The notes under the pieces: generated by a model | Seen by the model: only the letters and a program-made list of their open reading frames with translations | What the model was told of the DNA's origin: nothing | The model's database searches: none | Shown: positions 10,697 to 19,709 of the stretch, in pieces | Position numbering within the stretch: position 1 is the first letter of the stretch | Layout: each line of letters starts with the position of its first letter | NCBI GenBank assembly: GCA_003491285.1 | Contig: CP022705.1 | Span: 1,569,501 to 1,633,500, forward strand | Source: Methanobacterium sp. BRmetb2 | GTDB lineage: Archaea > Methanobacteriota > Methanobacteria > Methanobacteriales > Methanobacteriaceae | Direction: 5' to 3' | DNA: 64,000 nucleotides | Translations under genes and position numbers: made by a program

Positions 10697-10851
10697 ATTA
10701 AATCAATTATACACTTCTTATATAAATAATAATACTAAAATTGTATAATGTTCAAAATTTCTAATACAATTCTTTCATGGAATGTACTTATGTTTTCAAA
10801 TATTTGGTTAGGTCCATCATTTTTTAGAAGATGAATTATTTTCATTTACGA

Positions 10852-11622
10852 TTATCCAAGTTGAAATTGATCTTCAGAGGATACAGAATCTAACAGCTTT
10901 TTAGCAGATATTAACTCTTCTTTAGATCCTTCGAGTAATAACCAGACTGAACCTTCCGCTCCAGAAACTCCCCCACCAGCAATCAGATCTGCACTGCAAC
11001 CTGTTAATTGTTTTATTGCTTCTATTTCAGTGAATAGCTTACCATTAACAGTTAACATGCGGGGCCCTTCCTGGGCGGGATCATTCAATTTCATCGATAT
11101 CTTTTTAAGGTCAGTGTTAACACGTTTTTCCAATCCTGCAGGCAATATTAACCGGACTCTACGCCCTACAACGGCTTGTAATGAGGCAACTATAGTTCCA
11201 CCTTTAGGATCCCCTATATAAATTGCAGCTTCTTTTTTTAAAGGATCAATAGCATTGACACCCTTTAAAATAATGTCTCCGGGACTTAGATCATCCACCA
11301 CATCAAAAATAGTTTTTCCCCTCTCCCAGATTCCATTGGTGATTGTCACGTCACCTGGAAATCCACTCTCATCTTTAAGCCGGCCACTCTTTTTAACCGG
11401 AATTTTAGGGGGAAGAACCACTCCTCTAAAAAATCTTTCACGACTAAATCCTTTTACTTGCCCAATATTAGTTAATATTTCTTCGGCCACATATCCATTG
11501 GTTGTACCAGCAATTATGACTATTGTACCTGATTTCAGGGCATCAATTACGTGGGGATGTTCTGATAGGGCCTTTCCAATTAAACGTTTTCCTGCAGAGG
11601 GTGTTATTAAAAATTGATTCAT
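10852..11622 (-). CDS. conserved hypothetical protein
   Basis: A soluble protein of 256 aa that I do not assign to a named family. It has alternating beta/alpha pattern: [20 protein letters not shown] near residue 31, [15 protein letters not shown] near 117, and a glycine-rich [21 protein letters not shown] near 213. The ORF is well formed, with AAGGAGC before the ATG, and the composition matches its neighbours. The repeated Gly-rich turns after beta strands suggest a nucleotide- or sugar-phosphate-binding fold, but this is inference. It stands alone between an oligosaccharide-polymerase-like gene and an ICMT-like gene. Confidence 0.75.
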   Translation of the reverse strand: MNQFLITPSAGKRLIGKALSEHPHVIDALKSGTIVIIAGTTNGYVAEEILTNIGQVKGFSRERFFRGVVLPPKIPVKKSGRLKDESGFPGDVTITNGIWERGKTIFDVVDDLSPGDIILKGVNAIDPLKKEAAIYIGDPKGGTIVASLQAVVGRRVRLILPAGLEKRVNTDLKKISMKLNDPAQEGPRMLTVNGKLFTEIEAIKQLTGCSADLIAGGGVSGAEGSVWLLLEGSKEELISAKKLLDSVSSEDQFQLG

Positions 11623-11761
11623 AGAAATGCTCCTTAAAACTAATAAATCCTTTAAGTTGTTGTTTATTATTATGAAGTTTAAGTAATTAAATAATATTGA
11701 TTTAATTTTTAGTTTGGAAAGATAATCAATTTAATTTTTGATAAAATTTAGAAAGATACTT

Positions 11762-12460
11762 TTACCACAGTAAGGGAAACAACCTGTATTTCACCTTATT
11801 AGAATATTCATGATATCCTTCCAACTCCCTTTTTAGGGTCTGATCCTCGAGGTAGGTCCTAACTATTAGTATGATGATAATTAGTCCAGAGTAGACCAAG
11901 GCCAGCGATGATCCTAATATCAAAGATACAGAAAGGTGCCACAGAATTCCAGAAAGGTATCCTGGATGCCTAATAATCTGATAGGGTCCTGAACTTATAA
12001 CTCTCTGACCTCTTTCCTTTTGTAATCGTACAGTTGGTTCAAAAAAAGGATTTTTAATCATAGCCCATACAATCAGGGCACATGATACTACATAAAGAAT
12101 TAAACCTATCCCTAAATAATCTAAACCTAATGGCAGCCAGTGAATACGGCCTACATCATATCCAGCAACAAAAAACTGCCCATAAACACCTAAAATAGTG
12201 TATGTTAATAATATTGGTTTATCCCATGATTTGGTGTCTTTTCTAAAAGCTTCTCCACCTCTATGGTACATCAAATCAGGTGTTGTTCTGTAGATGATAA
12301 AAATACTTGAAATATAATAGAAAATGGTTATAATAAAAAATAGCCATGCTCTTGGAATATAGAATACTTCTGCTGCAGAAAAAAAGATTATAGCCTGGGC
12401 TAACAAGCTTAAAAACATTCTTAAGATGTATCTAATTATATTTTTCTTTTTCTGGTCCAT
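11762..12460 (-). CDS. isoprenylcysteine carboxyl methyltransferase (ICMT)-family membrane protein
   Basis: A 232-aa integral membrane protein with five to six hydrophobic segments. The C-terminal half has the family signature: VISSGPYQIIRHPGYLSGIL near residue 155 (SAM-binding Arg-His-Pro-Gly-Tyr) and a terminal RTYLEDQTLKRELEGYHEYS. The family methylates carboxyl groups of prenylated proteins or phospholipid head groups; in archaea the substrate is unknown. No ribosome-binding site stands before the ATG, so the message may be leaderless. It lies in the same orientation as, and downstream of, the divergent hisG. Confidence 0.8.
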   Translation of the reverse strand: MDQKKKNIIRYILRMFLSLLAQAIIFFSAAEVFYIPRAWLFFIITIFYYISSIFIIYRTTPDLMYHRGGEAFRKDTKSWDKPILLTYTILGVYGQFFVAGYDVGRIHWLPLGLDYLGIGLILYVVSCALIVWAMIKNPFFEPTVRLQKERGQRVISSGPYQIIRHPGYLSGILWHLSVSLILGSSLALVYSGLIIIILIVRTYLEDQTLKRELEGYHEYSNKVKYRLFPLLW

Positions 12461-12545
12461 AAAGATCTAATCAGTATTCACTTTAAATTAATAATGTAAT
12501 CTTCAATTTATAAAAAAAATTTGTAGAAATGTTAATATGTAAGAT

Positions 12546-13535
12546 CTATTTCACATACTGCTTAACATCTTCTCTAACCACTGCTGAGGCACCTAAACCT
12601 TTAATTCCCCTTAACATTTGGGGGAATCTATTTTTTGGAATTAGAACATTTACCTGTGAAAAACTATTCCCTGAAACAATGGTTGGCTCATCCGAGCAGA
12701 ACTTGTTAGATAGCAGGAAGTCTTTAACTTCTTCCATGTTCTGATTGGATATATTGAATTTAACATCAAAAAAGGTTCTAGCTGTGGTGGCCCCGAACAA
12801 TTGTTCGTAGATCATCTGCGCCTTTTTCATTTTCTTATTTACACAGCTGGGCCCAGCATATAAGCCGGCACTGGATTCCATGATAGTTTCCAGTATCTTT
12901 AATCCTGCTTTCTTCAAACTGCTCCCTGTCTGGGTGTTATCTACGATTAGATCAGCACCTTTGGCAATGTAGACCTCGGTGGCACCGTCGGAATTTATTA
13001 TCTGTACCTGTTGATTTTCTCCATCAATTAAACCTCGAACCTGGACCACAGGAATGCTGTCACCAAAAACTTCCTGGTATCCTGGGTTGGCCATAATGTG
13101 TTGTCGGGTTAAGTTTGGATACTCGGTAAAGCACAATATTGGTTTTTCACGGTTTTTATTAGCTTTGAAAAATTCAGTCAGCGAATCGTAAGGGTCTTCC
13201 TGGGGAACAGCCACAATCAGCCGGGTTTGCCCATAATCCAAGTCTCCCATTTTTACTATCTGATCCTTTTTATAGTTTACAGATTCTTCCATAACCCAGT
13301 CTTCACCTACTATGGCTATGTCTATCATTTGACGATTCAATTCTACAGGAGCACTTTGAGGCCTTGTTAGGAATGCTTTAATTTCTGGATCGTTTGCTAT
13401 GGTAATTTCATAAGATTCATTACCTGGCTCGTATCCTTTAACTTCATAACCAGCATCCACGAATAATTGATAAGTATTTCCTCTGTTGACGTTATTTAAG
13501 CTCCCTTTTGGCAGTCCTAGTACTATCTTCTCCAT
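12546..13535 (-). CDS. hisG: ATP phosphoribosyltransferase, divergent long-form HisG
   Basis: HisG joins ATP and PRPP in the first step of histidine synthesis. The 329-aa protein begins [10 protein letters not shown] (canonical form PKGRL). It has the dimer/effector region [19 protein letters not shown] near residue 65-90, the PRPP loop [16 protein letters not shown] near 206, and a C-terminal 75-residue domain like the regulatory domain of long HisG. Spacing and several residues differ from typical archaeal HisG. It may therefore be a paralogue with a changed role. No other his gene is near. A TATA box about 28 bases upstream suggests leaderless transcription. Confidence 0.75.
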   Translation of the reverse strand: MEKIVLGLPKGSLNNVNRGNTYQLFVDAGYEVKGYEPGNESYEITIANDPEIKAFLTRPQSAPVELNRQMIDIAIVGEDWVMEESVNYKKDQIVKMGDLDYGQTRLIVAVPQEDPYDSLTEFFKANKNREKPILCFTEYPNLTRQHIMANPGYQEVFGDSIPVVQVRGLIDGENQQVQIINSDGATEVYIAKGADLIVDNTQTGSSLKKAGLKILETIMESSAGLYAGPSCVNKKMKKAQMIYEQLFGATTARTFFDVKFNISNQNMEEVKDFLLSNKFCSDEPTIVSGNSFSQVNVLIPKNRFPQMLRGIKGLGASAVVREDVKQYVK

Positions 13536-13557
13536 ACTTTAAGCAAAGAGAAATAAC

Positions 13558-13567
13558 TATATAAATA
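13558..13567 (-). promoter_or_regulatory. TATA box of the hisG-like gene
   Basis: On the minus strand TATTTATATA is centred about 28 bases before the ATG at 13535, with no ribosome-binding site between. This matches an archaeal promoter giving a leaderless transcript. Position is the only evidence. Confidence 0.45.
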
Positions 13568-13937
13568 TTTCGATTTTTAAAGAGAAGGTTATTAAAATGA
13601 TTTAACCAGATAATAAACTTAAAAATGGATTTAATGTGCACAATTCCTCATAATTTTTAATATTTTGTTATAATTGTTTCTCAAATAGTAACTATATCAA
13701 ATATCAGTAGGGGATGTAAAGATGGTGTTACTTTTCTTAAAAGGAAATTTTTGATGATATTGTAAGGAAAGATGTTAAAAAACATAATATTACAATTATT
13801 TAGGTGGTGGATAATATAAAAATATTAGAAAGTCTCTGAATTAGAATAAGGTGGATTTATTATCAATAAATTATTGGATAAAACTTAGTTTAAAAGTTAA
13901 GAGGATTATTAACTGAGAATTAATTTTAAAAATTAAA
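13568..13937. other. intergenic region, possible decayed coding remnant
   Basis: About 370 bases without an intact gene. On the plus strand, 13749-13842 reads as an open stretch resembling coding sequence (KEIFDDIVRKDVKKHNITII), ending at a TAG and then continuing in the same frame (VVDNIKILESL) to a TGA. The pattern recalls a piece of an archaeal AAA-type ATPase, but the similarity is weak and from memory. No start codon with a ribosome-binding site is present. I see no RNA gene or repeats. Confidence 0.25.
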
Positions 13938-14648
13938 CTACTTTTTTCTGGATTTAATTCGAACTATGGCATCCTTTAGTGCTTTTTCAAAACCTTCTGA
14001 TTCTCCTTTTGAAAGTGTTAAAGCTTCTTCAAGGTAGGGAATTGCTGATTCATCCCCAATCATTCCCAGGGCATTAGCTGCATTAACTCTGACAAAGAAA
14101 TTTTCATCAGCTAAAGCAGATACCAGTGATTGAACTGCTCGATCATCCCCTAATTTACCCAGAGAAATAGCAGTACACGCCCTTAATATGTAATCGTCCT
14201 CTTTCAATATTTTAGTTAACGGTTCAACAGCCTTTTTATTCCCTAAATTTGCTAGTGCATCAACTATTTCACATCTAACATTTATACACCCATCTTCCAA
14301 AGTTTTTATAATGGGATCGACTGCCCTTTCATCACCAATCATACCCAGCGATAATGCTGCAATCTCTCGAACATGCCAGTAATCATCTCTTAAAAGATTT
14401 ATTAATGGTTCAACTGCTCTTTCATCGCCAATACGCCCAAGAGAAAGTGCAGATGCCTTTCGAATCGACCATTTTCCATGTCTTAAAAACTTGAGGAGGG
14501 GTTCTACTGCTTGGGAATCACAAACATCTCCCAGGAGATAAATAACATTTTCCTGAATCTTATAATCATTTGATGTTTTTAAAACGTTTATGAGTCCCTC
14601 AACATCCTTTTTGTCCCTCATAATCTCTAGATCTGATTCATTGATCAT
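13938..14648 (-). CDS. HEAT-repeat (PBS-lyase-like) protein
   Basis: A 236-aa alpha-solenoid made of about seven HEAT/PBS-lyase repeats of 31 residues, with the recurring pattern A-V-E-P-L-(8)-D-(5)-R-x-x-A-A-x-x-L-G-x-x-G-D (for example ALSLGRIGDERAVEPLINLL, twice). Such proteins bind partner proteins and have no catalytic role of their own. I start at ATG 14648, which has GGTG five bases before it; upstream TTG and GTG codons are less likely. A second HEAT protein lies at 44449. No partner can be inferred from the neighbours. Confidence 0.88.
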   Translation of the reverse strand: MINESDLEIMRDKKDVEGLINVLKTSNDYKIQENVIYLLGDVCDSQAVEPLLKFLRHGKWSIRKASALSLGRIGDERAVEPLINLLRDDYWHVREIAALSLGMIGDERAVDPIIKTLEDGCINVRCEIVDALANLGNKKAVEPLTKILKEDDYILRACTAISLGKLGDDRAVQSLVSALADENFFVRVNAANALGMIGDESAIPYLEEALTLSKGESEGFEKALKDAIVRIKSRKK

Positions 14649-15153
14649 TTTTAGCACCAATGTAGACTTTGCATTAATAAAAGCTGGTTTAAACCAACGT
14701 CAATTATTTACAAAGAAATATATAATCCTTCTTTTGAATATTCCTTAACTGCACCCACACCTGACAAGCGGAAATGGGAGACTGAAACAGCTAAAATAAC
14801 GTTATCTGTTACAATTTCTCCATTTATTAGATAAGGTTACATCTATTTTTGCTGATGAACTAATGATATTGATTACCTTTTTTTCATTAATCTTTTATTT
14901 AATTATCTAAAAAATTTTTAACTCTTCAGATTTTAAAATAAATTTTCAAAATCTTTATCCCAAAATATATGCGGTTACTTATTTAATTGATGATCAATCA
15001 ATAAATTCTGCTAACTAAATGGGTGCAGAATCATCAACAGTTAAATCCAAAGAGATTATAAAATAATAGCATATACCCAATGATTAGTCGCCAGCCATCA
15101 TTAATACATTATTTTTATTATTCAAAAAAAACTAATTATAGGGGGATGATTTA
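14649..15153. other. divergent intergenic region
   Basis: About 500 bases between the HEAT-repeat gene (minus) and the SagB-type gene (plus). A perfect 12-bp palindrome TGGTTTAAACCA lies at 14685-14696, roughly where transcription of the HEAT gene would start, given an AT-rich TATA-like ATTATATA element near 14725 on the minus strand. The remainder, up to the strong ribosome-binding site of the plus-strand gene, shows no ORF, RNA gene or repeat that I can support. Confidence 0.4.
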
Positions 15154-15912
15154 ATGAAAGATAGTAAAAAAGTTTATCAGAAGTATAGATACTTCCTAAA
15201 GGATAGTATCAGAAAAACCATTGATTTTTCCCAAACTGATCAAAACAGGGGTATCACAGCCCCGCCCTTAGAAAAACCTTATCCAAAAGACGCTGAAAAG
15301 GTAAATCTAATTATAGAAGATTGGGAAACTAGATATGATTACAGCCTGGCAGAGGCTATAAAAAATAGGAAGAGCCAACGTTCATTTACTAAAACTGAAA
15401 TTTCACTAGAGGAACTTTCATTTCTTTTGTGGGCCACCCAGGGAGTCAGACAGGTAGCAGGACCCTACGCATTTCGTAATGTACCATCTGCGGGATGTCG
15501 ACATGCTCTGGAGACTTATCTAGCAGTATTCAACGTGGAACATTTGGATATGGGTGTTTATCGATATCTGCCCTTAACTCATCAGTTACTCTTAGAGTTT
15601 AGAAAAGAGGATCTAAGAAATGAGATGATCACTGCTACATTTGGTCAGAGATTTGCCGGTGAATCTGCAGTGACCTTTATATGGACTGCCATACCTTACC
15701 GGATGGAATGGAGATATGGACTTGATTCCCACAAAGTTATTGCCATGGATGCTGGACATGTAGGCCAGAATATGTATCTAACCTGTGAAGCCATTGGTGC
15801 TGGAACATGTACCATAGGGGCCTATGATCAGGAATATCTTGATGAACTTTTGGGAGTAGATGGAGAAGATGAATTTGCAATTTACTTGGCAGCAGTAGGT
15901 AAAAAAGATTAA
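15154..15912 (+). CDS. SagB/ThcOx-type nitroreductase-family oxidoreductase
   Basis: An FMN-dependent oxidoreductase of 252 aa. The N-terminal half has the SagB-like lead SLAEAIKNRKSQRSF near residue 66 followed by LSFLLWATQGVR, RNVPSAGCRHALETYLAVFNV and MGVYRYLP. The C-terminal part has the FMN/dimer segment AMDAGHVGQNMYLTCEAIGAGTC near 203. SagB proteins dehydrogenate azolines in peptide toxins, but many archaeal members stand alone, as here: no cyclodehydratase or precursor peptide is visible nearby. GGGGGATGA precedes the ATG. The actual substrate is unknown. Confidence 0.85.
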   Translation: MKDSKKVYQKYRYFLKDSIRKTIDFSQTDQNRGITAPPLEKPYPKDAEKVNLIIEDWETRYDYSLAEAIKNRKSQRSFTKTEISLEELSFLLWATQGVRQVAGPYAFRNVPSAGCRHALETYLAVFNVEHLDMGVYRYLPLTHQLLLEFRKEDLRNEMITATFGQRFAGESAVTFIWTAIPYRMEWRYGLDSHKVIAMDAGHVGQNMYLTCEAIGAGTCTIGAYDQEYLDELLGVDGEDEFAIYLAAVGKKD

Positions 15913-16043
15913 TTGATAATTGAGATTAGTTTATGATGTTTTTAAGAGTTATTAATATCCAAAATTAATCTAAGTGGGTTTTAATATATCTTAAAAATAA
16001 GTTTAAGGAAGATTATAATTTATTAAACAAAAAATAAAGTATT

Positions 16044-16229
16044 TCAATCAATAATGCCAACTGGTTTGCCGTATTGTCTTCTTTCTATATTACCGCATGA
16101 ACAACATTTATAATCAATTAAAACAAAATTAACACTGTGTTGATAACTTCCCTCAATTTCTTTAGATTCCTTTCCACATTTACTGCATTTTATGGTTTCA
16201 GGTATTTCATCTAAGTTATACAAGGCCAT
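16044..16229 (-). CDS. small zinc-ribbon protein
   Basis: A 61-aa protein with two Cys pairs, CSKCGKE near residue 16 and CCSCGNI near 43, that should bind one zinc ion as a zinc ribbon. A GGAGAG ribosome-binding site precedes the ATG. Nothing else points to a function; proteins of this size often bind nucleic acid or act as accessory subunits. It lies upstream of no gene on the same strand except at a distance, and follows the small lipoprotein gene in the same orientation. Confidence 0.7.
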   Translation of the reverse strand: MALYNLDEIPETIKCSKCGKESKEIEGSYQHSVNFVLIDYKCCSCGNIERRQYGKPVGIID

Positions 16230-16280
16230 TTAAATCTCTCCGAAATTAAGGCGTTTACTATTAATTAGTAAAGGTGGTAG

Positions 16281-16484
16281 TCATTTTTGCTGTGTTCCTT
16301 CATCATCACCAGATGAATCTTCCTGTCCATCATTATCCTGTCCCTCAGATGCGTCCTGGGTTTGTCCATCTTCTTGCTGATCTCCACTTTGGTCTTCACC
16401 ATCAGATTGTGAGTTTGTGCAACCAAAAGTAAAAGAAACTGCTAAAAATATGGCCAAAACCAGTATTATGGTTTTTTTATTCAT
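16281..16484 (-). CDS. small acidic lipoprotein
   Basis: A 67-aa exported protein. Residues 1-20 form a signal peptide (two Lys, then a hydrophobic core) ending in a lipobox-like FTFGC with Cys at about 22. The remaining 45 residues are low-complexity Asp, Glu, Gln, Ser and Gly with no predicted fold. It would be a lipid-anchored, strongly acidic surface tail. The ribosome-binding site AGGGGGGA is strong. Its function is unknown. Confidence 0.7.
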   Translation of the reverse strand: MNKKTIILVLAIFLAVSFTFGCTNSQSDGEDQSGDQQEDGQTQDASEGQDNDGQEDSSGDDEGTQQK

Positions 16485-16632
16485 AAAATGTCCCCCCTCA
16501 TGTTATTTATTAAACATTTCAATTCCATTTTATAGAACACCTTAGCAAAATATAATTTGTTCAAACAACAAAATATAGTTTAGGATTAATATGAATTATT
16601 TAAAAGTTAGTGGTTTTGAAAGGGGAATAAAA

Positions 16633-17136
16633 ATGAAGGCGAGTGAATTTATAGGAAAAACTGTAATTGATAATGATGGTGTAGAAATAGGTAAAATTGA
16701 GGATCTGGTCATTAAACCCGAGAAATGTTTAATTGATCGTGTGATTATATCCACTGGCGGTGCTATAAGAAAAGACTATTTTAGCATAGATGAAAGCGAT
16801 ATAGCAAATATTGGAGATTACATACTATTAAATATAGATAAACAAGCTGCTGAAGTAAAATTCGGCACTGAGGATCTGGGAAAAATTAAGAAATTAGAAA
16901 TAAACTACAACAAATTTATTGGAAAAACAGTTATTGCCAAGAAAGGTGTGGATGCAGGGAAAGTTGAAGATCTGATTATAGAACCTAAAGAATGTCTCAT
17001 AAACAATGTAATTGTTAAAGGCAGTACTAGATTTAAGAAAAAAAATTTTACAGTAGGTGAAGGAGAAATTACAGACATCGGTGACTATGTTCTAATTAAC
17101 ATTGAACCTTCAGATATTTTAGAAAGAATAATTTAA
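16633..17136 (+). CDS. protein with two PRC-barrel domains
   Basis: A 167-aa protein made of two tandem PRC-barrel units (about residues 1-80 and 90-167). Both follow the pattern FIGKTVI...GVxxGKxEDLxIxPxECLIxxVIV and end with GDYxLxNI. PRC barrels occur in photosynthetic reaction centres, RimM and many archaeal small proteins, where they mediate protein or RNA contacts. I start at ATG 16633, which has AGGGGA six bases upstream; the earlier ATG at 16591 has no such signal. The duplication is internal and recent-looking at the protein level. Confidence 0.82.
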   Translation: MKASEFIGKTVIDNDGVEIGKIEDLVIKPEKCLIDRVIISTGGAIRKDYFSIDESDIANIGDYILLNIDKQAAEVKFGTEDLGKIKKLEINYNKFIGKTVIAKKGVDAGKVEDLIIEPKECLINNVIVKGSTRFKKKNFTVGEGEITDIGDYVLINIEPSDILERII

Positions 17137-17162
17137 TTTAAATTTTAGACATTTTCCTTTTT

Positions 17163-17675
17163 TTAATCTTCTTTAGAATCTTTAAAACGATCCAGGATCC
17201 TTCCCATAAAACCTTTATCTTCTAATTCTTTTATAATCTCATTTTTTGATTCTAACTCTTTTTTGACCTTAACCAGTTCCTTAACCTTGTGTTTATAATC
17301 TTCATTTAACTGGTTGAGTTTAAGTTCTATTTGTTCCAGTTTTTTTAATTTAGAATCTACATCCTTTTTTTCAAATTTTCTTAATCGAGTTTTAAGGTTT
17401 TTAATCTCAATTTCCTGTTGATTCAATTTTTCCAGAAACTCGTTGTATTCCTGTTTCTGTTTACTTAGCCGGTCATCTATTCTGAAATAATCTTCAGATT
17501 TAATTATGCTAACATCATCCTCACATTCGAAGGGTTGGTCATGTTTAAGGATGATAACGTACTGTGTAACAGTATATGTATGTGTTTCTCCTGATCTGGT
17601 TTTCTTTTTCTGCTTCCTTTGGTAGCATCTAATCTTGGAGTGGCTGATTTTTATTAAAGGCTCATGGGTTAGCAT
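17163..17675 (-). CDS. coiled-coil hypothetical protein
   Basis: A 170-aa protein I do not recognise. Residues 1-75 are a basic, beta-rich segment (YTVTQYVIILKHDQPFE). Residues 75-155 are a long coiled coil rich in Lys, Glu and Leu, with regular heptads, ending in an amphipathic tail MGRILDRFKDS. GAGGA precedes the ATG. It converges with the PRC-barrel gene and has no same-strand neighbour close by. It may be a scaffold or a nucleic-acid-associated protein, but nothing proves this. Confidence 0.65.
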   Translation of the reverse strand: MLTHEPLIKISHSKIRCYQRKQKKKTRSGETHTYTVTQYVIILKHDQPFECEDDVSIIKSEDYFRIDDRLSKQKQEYNEFLEKLNQQEIEIKNLKTRLRKFEKKDVDSKLKKLEQIELKLNQLNEDYKHKVKELVKVKKELESKNEIIKELEDKGFMGRILDRFKDSKED

Positions 17676-17795
17676 AAAGAGTCCTCTTCTTTCTATATTT
17701 ACTATATGCAGAACCAGATAAAAATATTATCATAAAAAATGATACTGTCTCTAAAGAGGACTTGGCCGTTTTATTCTAAAAAATGTTTTAAAAAG

Positions 17796-17804
17796 TTTTA
17801 TAAA
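17796..17804 (+). promoter_or_regulatory. TATA box of trmO
   Basis: TTTTATAAA centred about 28 bases before the ATG at 17828, which lacks a ribosome-binding site. The spacing fits a leaderless archaeal transcript. Confidence 0.45.
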
Positions 17805-17827
17805 TTCTATTCCACAAATATGAAAAT

Positions 17828-18226
17828 ATGAATCTTAAACCTATAGGAATTATACATTCTCCCTATAAAAAAAGGGGTGATGCACCTCGACAGGGAAGAA
17901 ATTCTGAGAATTTAAGTAAAATTGAAGTATTTCCTGAATTTATTAAAGGGTTAGATAATATCGGTGCATATAAAAATTTAATAATCCTCTATTGGCAGGA
18001 TCGTTCATCCAGAGATATTTTAAAGGTTATTCCACCAGGACAAACAGAAAAAAGGGGTGTTTTTGCTACAAGAGCCCCTAGCCGGCCCAATCCAATTGCC
18101 TTCTGTATGGTTGATCTATTAGAAACGAAAGATGATATTTTAACAGTAAGAGGACTTGATGCACTTGATGGTTCTTCCCTGGTAGATATAAAACCGCACA
18201 TACCTGACCTGGATTGTGTAAAGTAA
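17828..18226 (+). CDS. trmO: tRNA (N6-threonylcarbamoyladenosine(37)-N6)-methyltransferase TrmO family
   Basis: TrmO (formerly YaeB/UPF0066) methylates t6A37 in some tRNAs using SAM. The 132-aa protein opens with the family motif PIGIIHSPYK and contains the DAPRQGR segment. It also has the beta-barrel core LIILYWQDRS and the hallmark GVFATRAPSRPNPIAFCMVDLL near residue 75-98, then RGLDALDGSSLVDIKPHIP. This is the short archaeal form without the extra C-terminal domain of the bacterial enzyme. Probably leaderless, from the TATA box about 28 bases upstream. Some archaeal family members may act on other substrates. Confidence 0.85.
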   Translation: MNLKPIGIIHSPYKKRGDAPRQGRNSENLSKIEVFPEFIKGLDNIGAYKNLIILYWQDRSSRDILKVIPPGQTEKRGVFATRAPSRPNPIAFCMVDLLETKDDILTVRGLDALDGSSLVDIKPHIPDLDCVK

Positions 18227-18305
18227 CTAAATTCAATTTAAATAAATCCCTAATTTTAGACCAATAAATTATTTACTAAATCATACAGATTAATTAAGGG
18301 ATATC

Positions 18306-18983
18306 ATGAAATACAAAACACTTTCTTACATGATAGCTGAAAACTCACCAGTTCACATAGGACTGAAAAAACCAGTCATAATACCTAATAATCAAATATC
18401 AAGGGGAGATGGTTATAACACATTTATCATAACTGTTGAAAACCATTCAGGCACCCACATCGATGCCCCTGGACATTTTATCAAGGGAGCGAAGAATATA
18501 ATGGAATACTCTGCCACTGAGTTTATTTTTACCAATCCATTAATCATTGAAATTATTAAAGAGGAAAGAGAACTTATAGAAATTATTGATATTACTGATG
18601 TTGATCTCGACGGTTTTGATTGTATACTATTTAAAACAGGATTTTGCAGGTTCAGGGAAAGCGACAAGGAGAAATATCTTACACTAAATCCTGGAATATC
18701 ACCAGAGGTAATAGAATATATTAGAAAAAATTTTCCTAAAATCCGCTGCATGGGCATAGATAGTGTATCTATTTCACCTTATGCTGACACAGAAACATCC
18801 ATAAAATCGCATATCACTGCATTTAAGGAAGAAGAAAGTTTTGGAGAACCTGTACTGTTAATTGAAGATTTGGATTTTAATGATATTTCTGCCAGTGATA
18901 AAATCAAAACCTTAATTGTCTGCCCTTGGCAGATAAAAAATATTGACAGTGCGCCATGTTCTATTGTGGCCGAAATTGAGTAA
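18306..18983 (+). CDS. cyclase/kynurenine formamidase-family hydrolase
   Basis: A 225-aa metal-dependent hydrolase of the cyclase (PF04199-type) family. The metal-binding signature HSGTHIDAPGHF is near residue 50, followed by a later conserved segment MGIDSVSISPYAD near 150 and a His in KSHITAF. Members hydrolyse formylkynurenine or related amides, but no tryptophan catabolism is expected in a methanogen, so the substrate is open. An AAGGGATAT site precedes the ATG. It follows trmO by 79 bases in the same direction. Confidence 0.8.
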   Translation: MKYKTLSYMIAENSPVHIGLKKPVIIPNNQISRGDGYNTFIITVENHSGTHIDAPGHFIKGAKNIMEYSATEFIFTNPLIIEIIKEERELIEIIDITDVDLDGFDCILFKTGFCRFRESDKEKYLTLNPGISPEVIEYIRKNFPKIRCMGIDSVSISPYADTETSIKSHITAFKEEESFGEPVLLIEDLDFNDISASDKIKTLIVCPWQIKNIDSAPCSIVAEIE

Positions 18984-19179
18984 TTTAATAGAATTTAACT
19001 CAGATTCTAATCTATTTTTTAAATTTTAATGGTTTGAAAATATTTAAAGAAAATTATTTCATTATAACGAAGTTAATAGAAGATTTTTGGATAGGTATTC
19101 TTTCTATTTTAGTATTATTGATTAAATCATCAATCTATTTATGTTAGAAATAATATAATGGAAAATAACATAGAATTAG

Positions 19180-19192
19180 ATGGGCTTGTTGA
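19180..19192 (+). repeat. 5' arm of a 13-bp inverted repeat flanking the DUF308 gene
   Basis: ATGGGCTTGTTGA lies 9 bases before the GGAGGTG ribosome-binding site of the DUF308 gene. Its exact reverse complement TCAACAAGCCCAT lies at 19710-19722, after the stop codon. The two would face each other in the same mRNA. Two further bases can pair outward (one G-U, one A-U). Confidence 0.7.
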
Positions 19193-19213
19193 AACTTTGG
19201 GGAGGTGTATATT

Positions 19214-19699
19214 ATGAACAATAAACTTTTCGGTATTTTAGCAATAATACTAGGTCTTATAGTAATAGCATTCCCGATTGCGGGAGTAGTAGCTGCTAGC
19301 ATTCTCACTGGATTTATAATACTTTTAATTGGTATTTGGCTCCTTTTAGCTGGAATTAATGTATGGAGTGACAGTAAAGCTGCTGCAGCATTGAACTTGA
19401 TAGTTGGAATTATAGCCTTGGTAATAGGTGTTGACTTACTGCTGAATATCTTGTTATTCAGCTTTTTAGCAGGATTCTTACTTTACCTGGCTGGTATATT
19501 CCTGATAATATCAGGTATAGTTTCATTATTTGCTCGTGAACGAAAATATGCCCTTTGGGGTGGTGTGATCAGTATAATTCTTGGTATACTATACATTATA
19601 CTAGGTACTTATGCCTTTGATCCGCTATATCTTGGAATACTAATTGGATTATGGTTAGTTATAAATGGAATATTCCTTTTCGTGGAACCAGAAGAATAA
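19214..19699 (+). CDS. DUF308 (HdeD-like) membrane protein
   Basis: A 161-aa membrane protein with six hydrophobic segments and the repeating pattern of DUF308/HdeD proteins (GIxxIxLGLIVI...PxxG, and the later LLLAGI, LLYLAGIFLIISGI, LWLVINGIFLF). Its biological role is not established; bacterial HdeD helps acid resistance. I start at ATG 19214, directly behind GGAGGTG at 19201-19207; an upstream GTG falls inside that signal. The gene is bracketed by a 13-bp inverted repeat in its untranslated regions. Confidence 0.83.
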   Translation: MNNKLFGILAIILGLIVIAFPIAGVVAASILTGFIILLIGIWLLLAGINVWSDSKAAAALNLIVGIIALVIGVDLLLNILLFSFLAGFLLYLAGIFLIISGIVSLFARERKYALWGGVISIILGILYIILGTYAFDPLYLGILIGLWLVINGIFLFVEPEE

Positions 19700-19709
19700 A
19701 ACCTGAAAA

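Noticed and set aside
15154..15912. SagB-type gene as part of a peptide-toxin cluster
   Set aside because: No cyclodehydratase, precursor peptide or exporter lies beside it; the neighbours are unrelated small genes.
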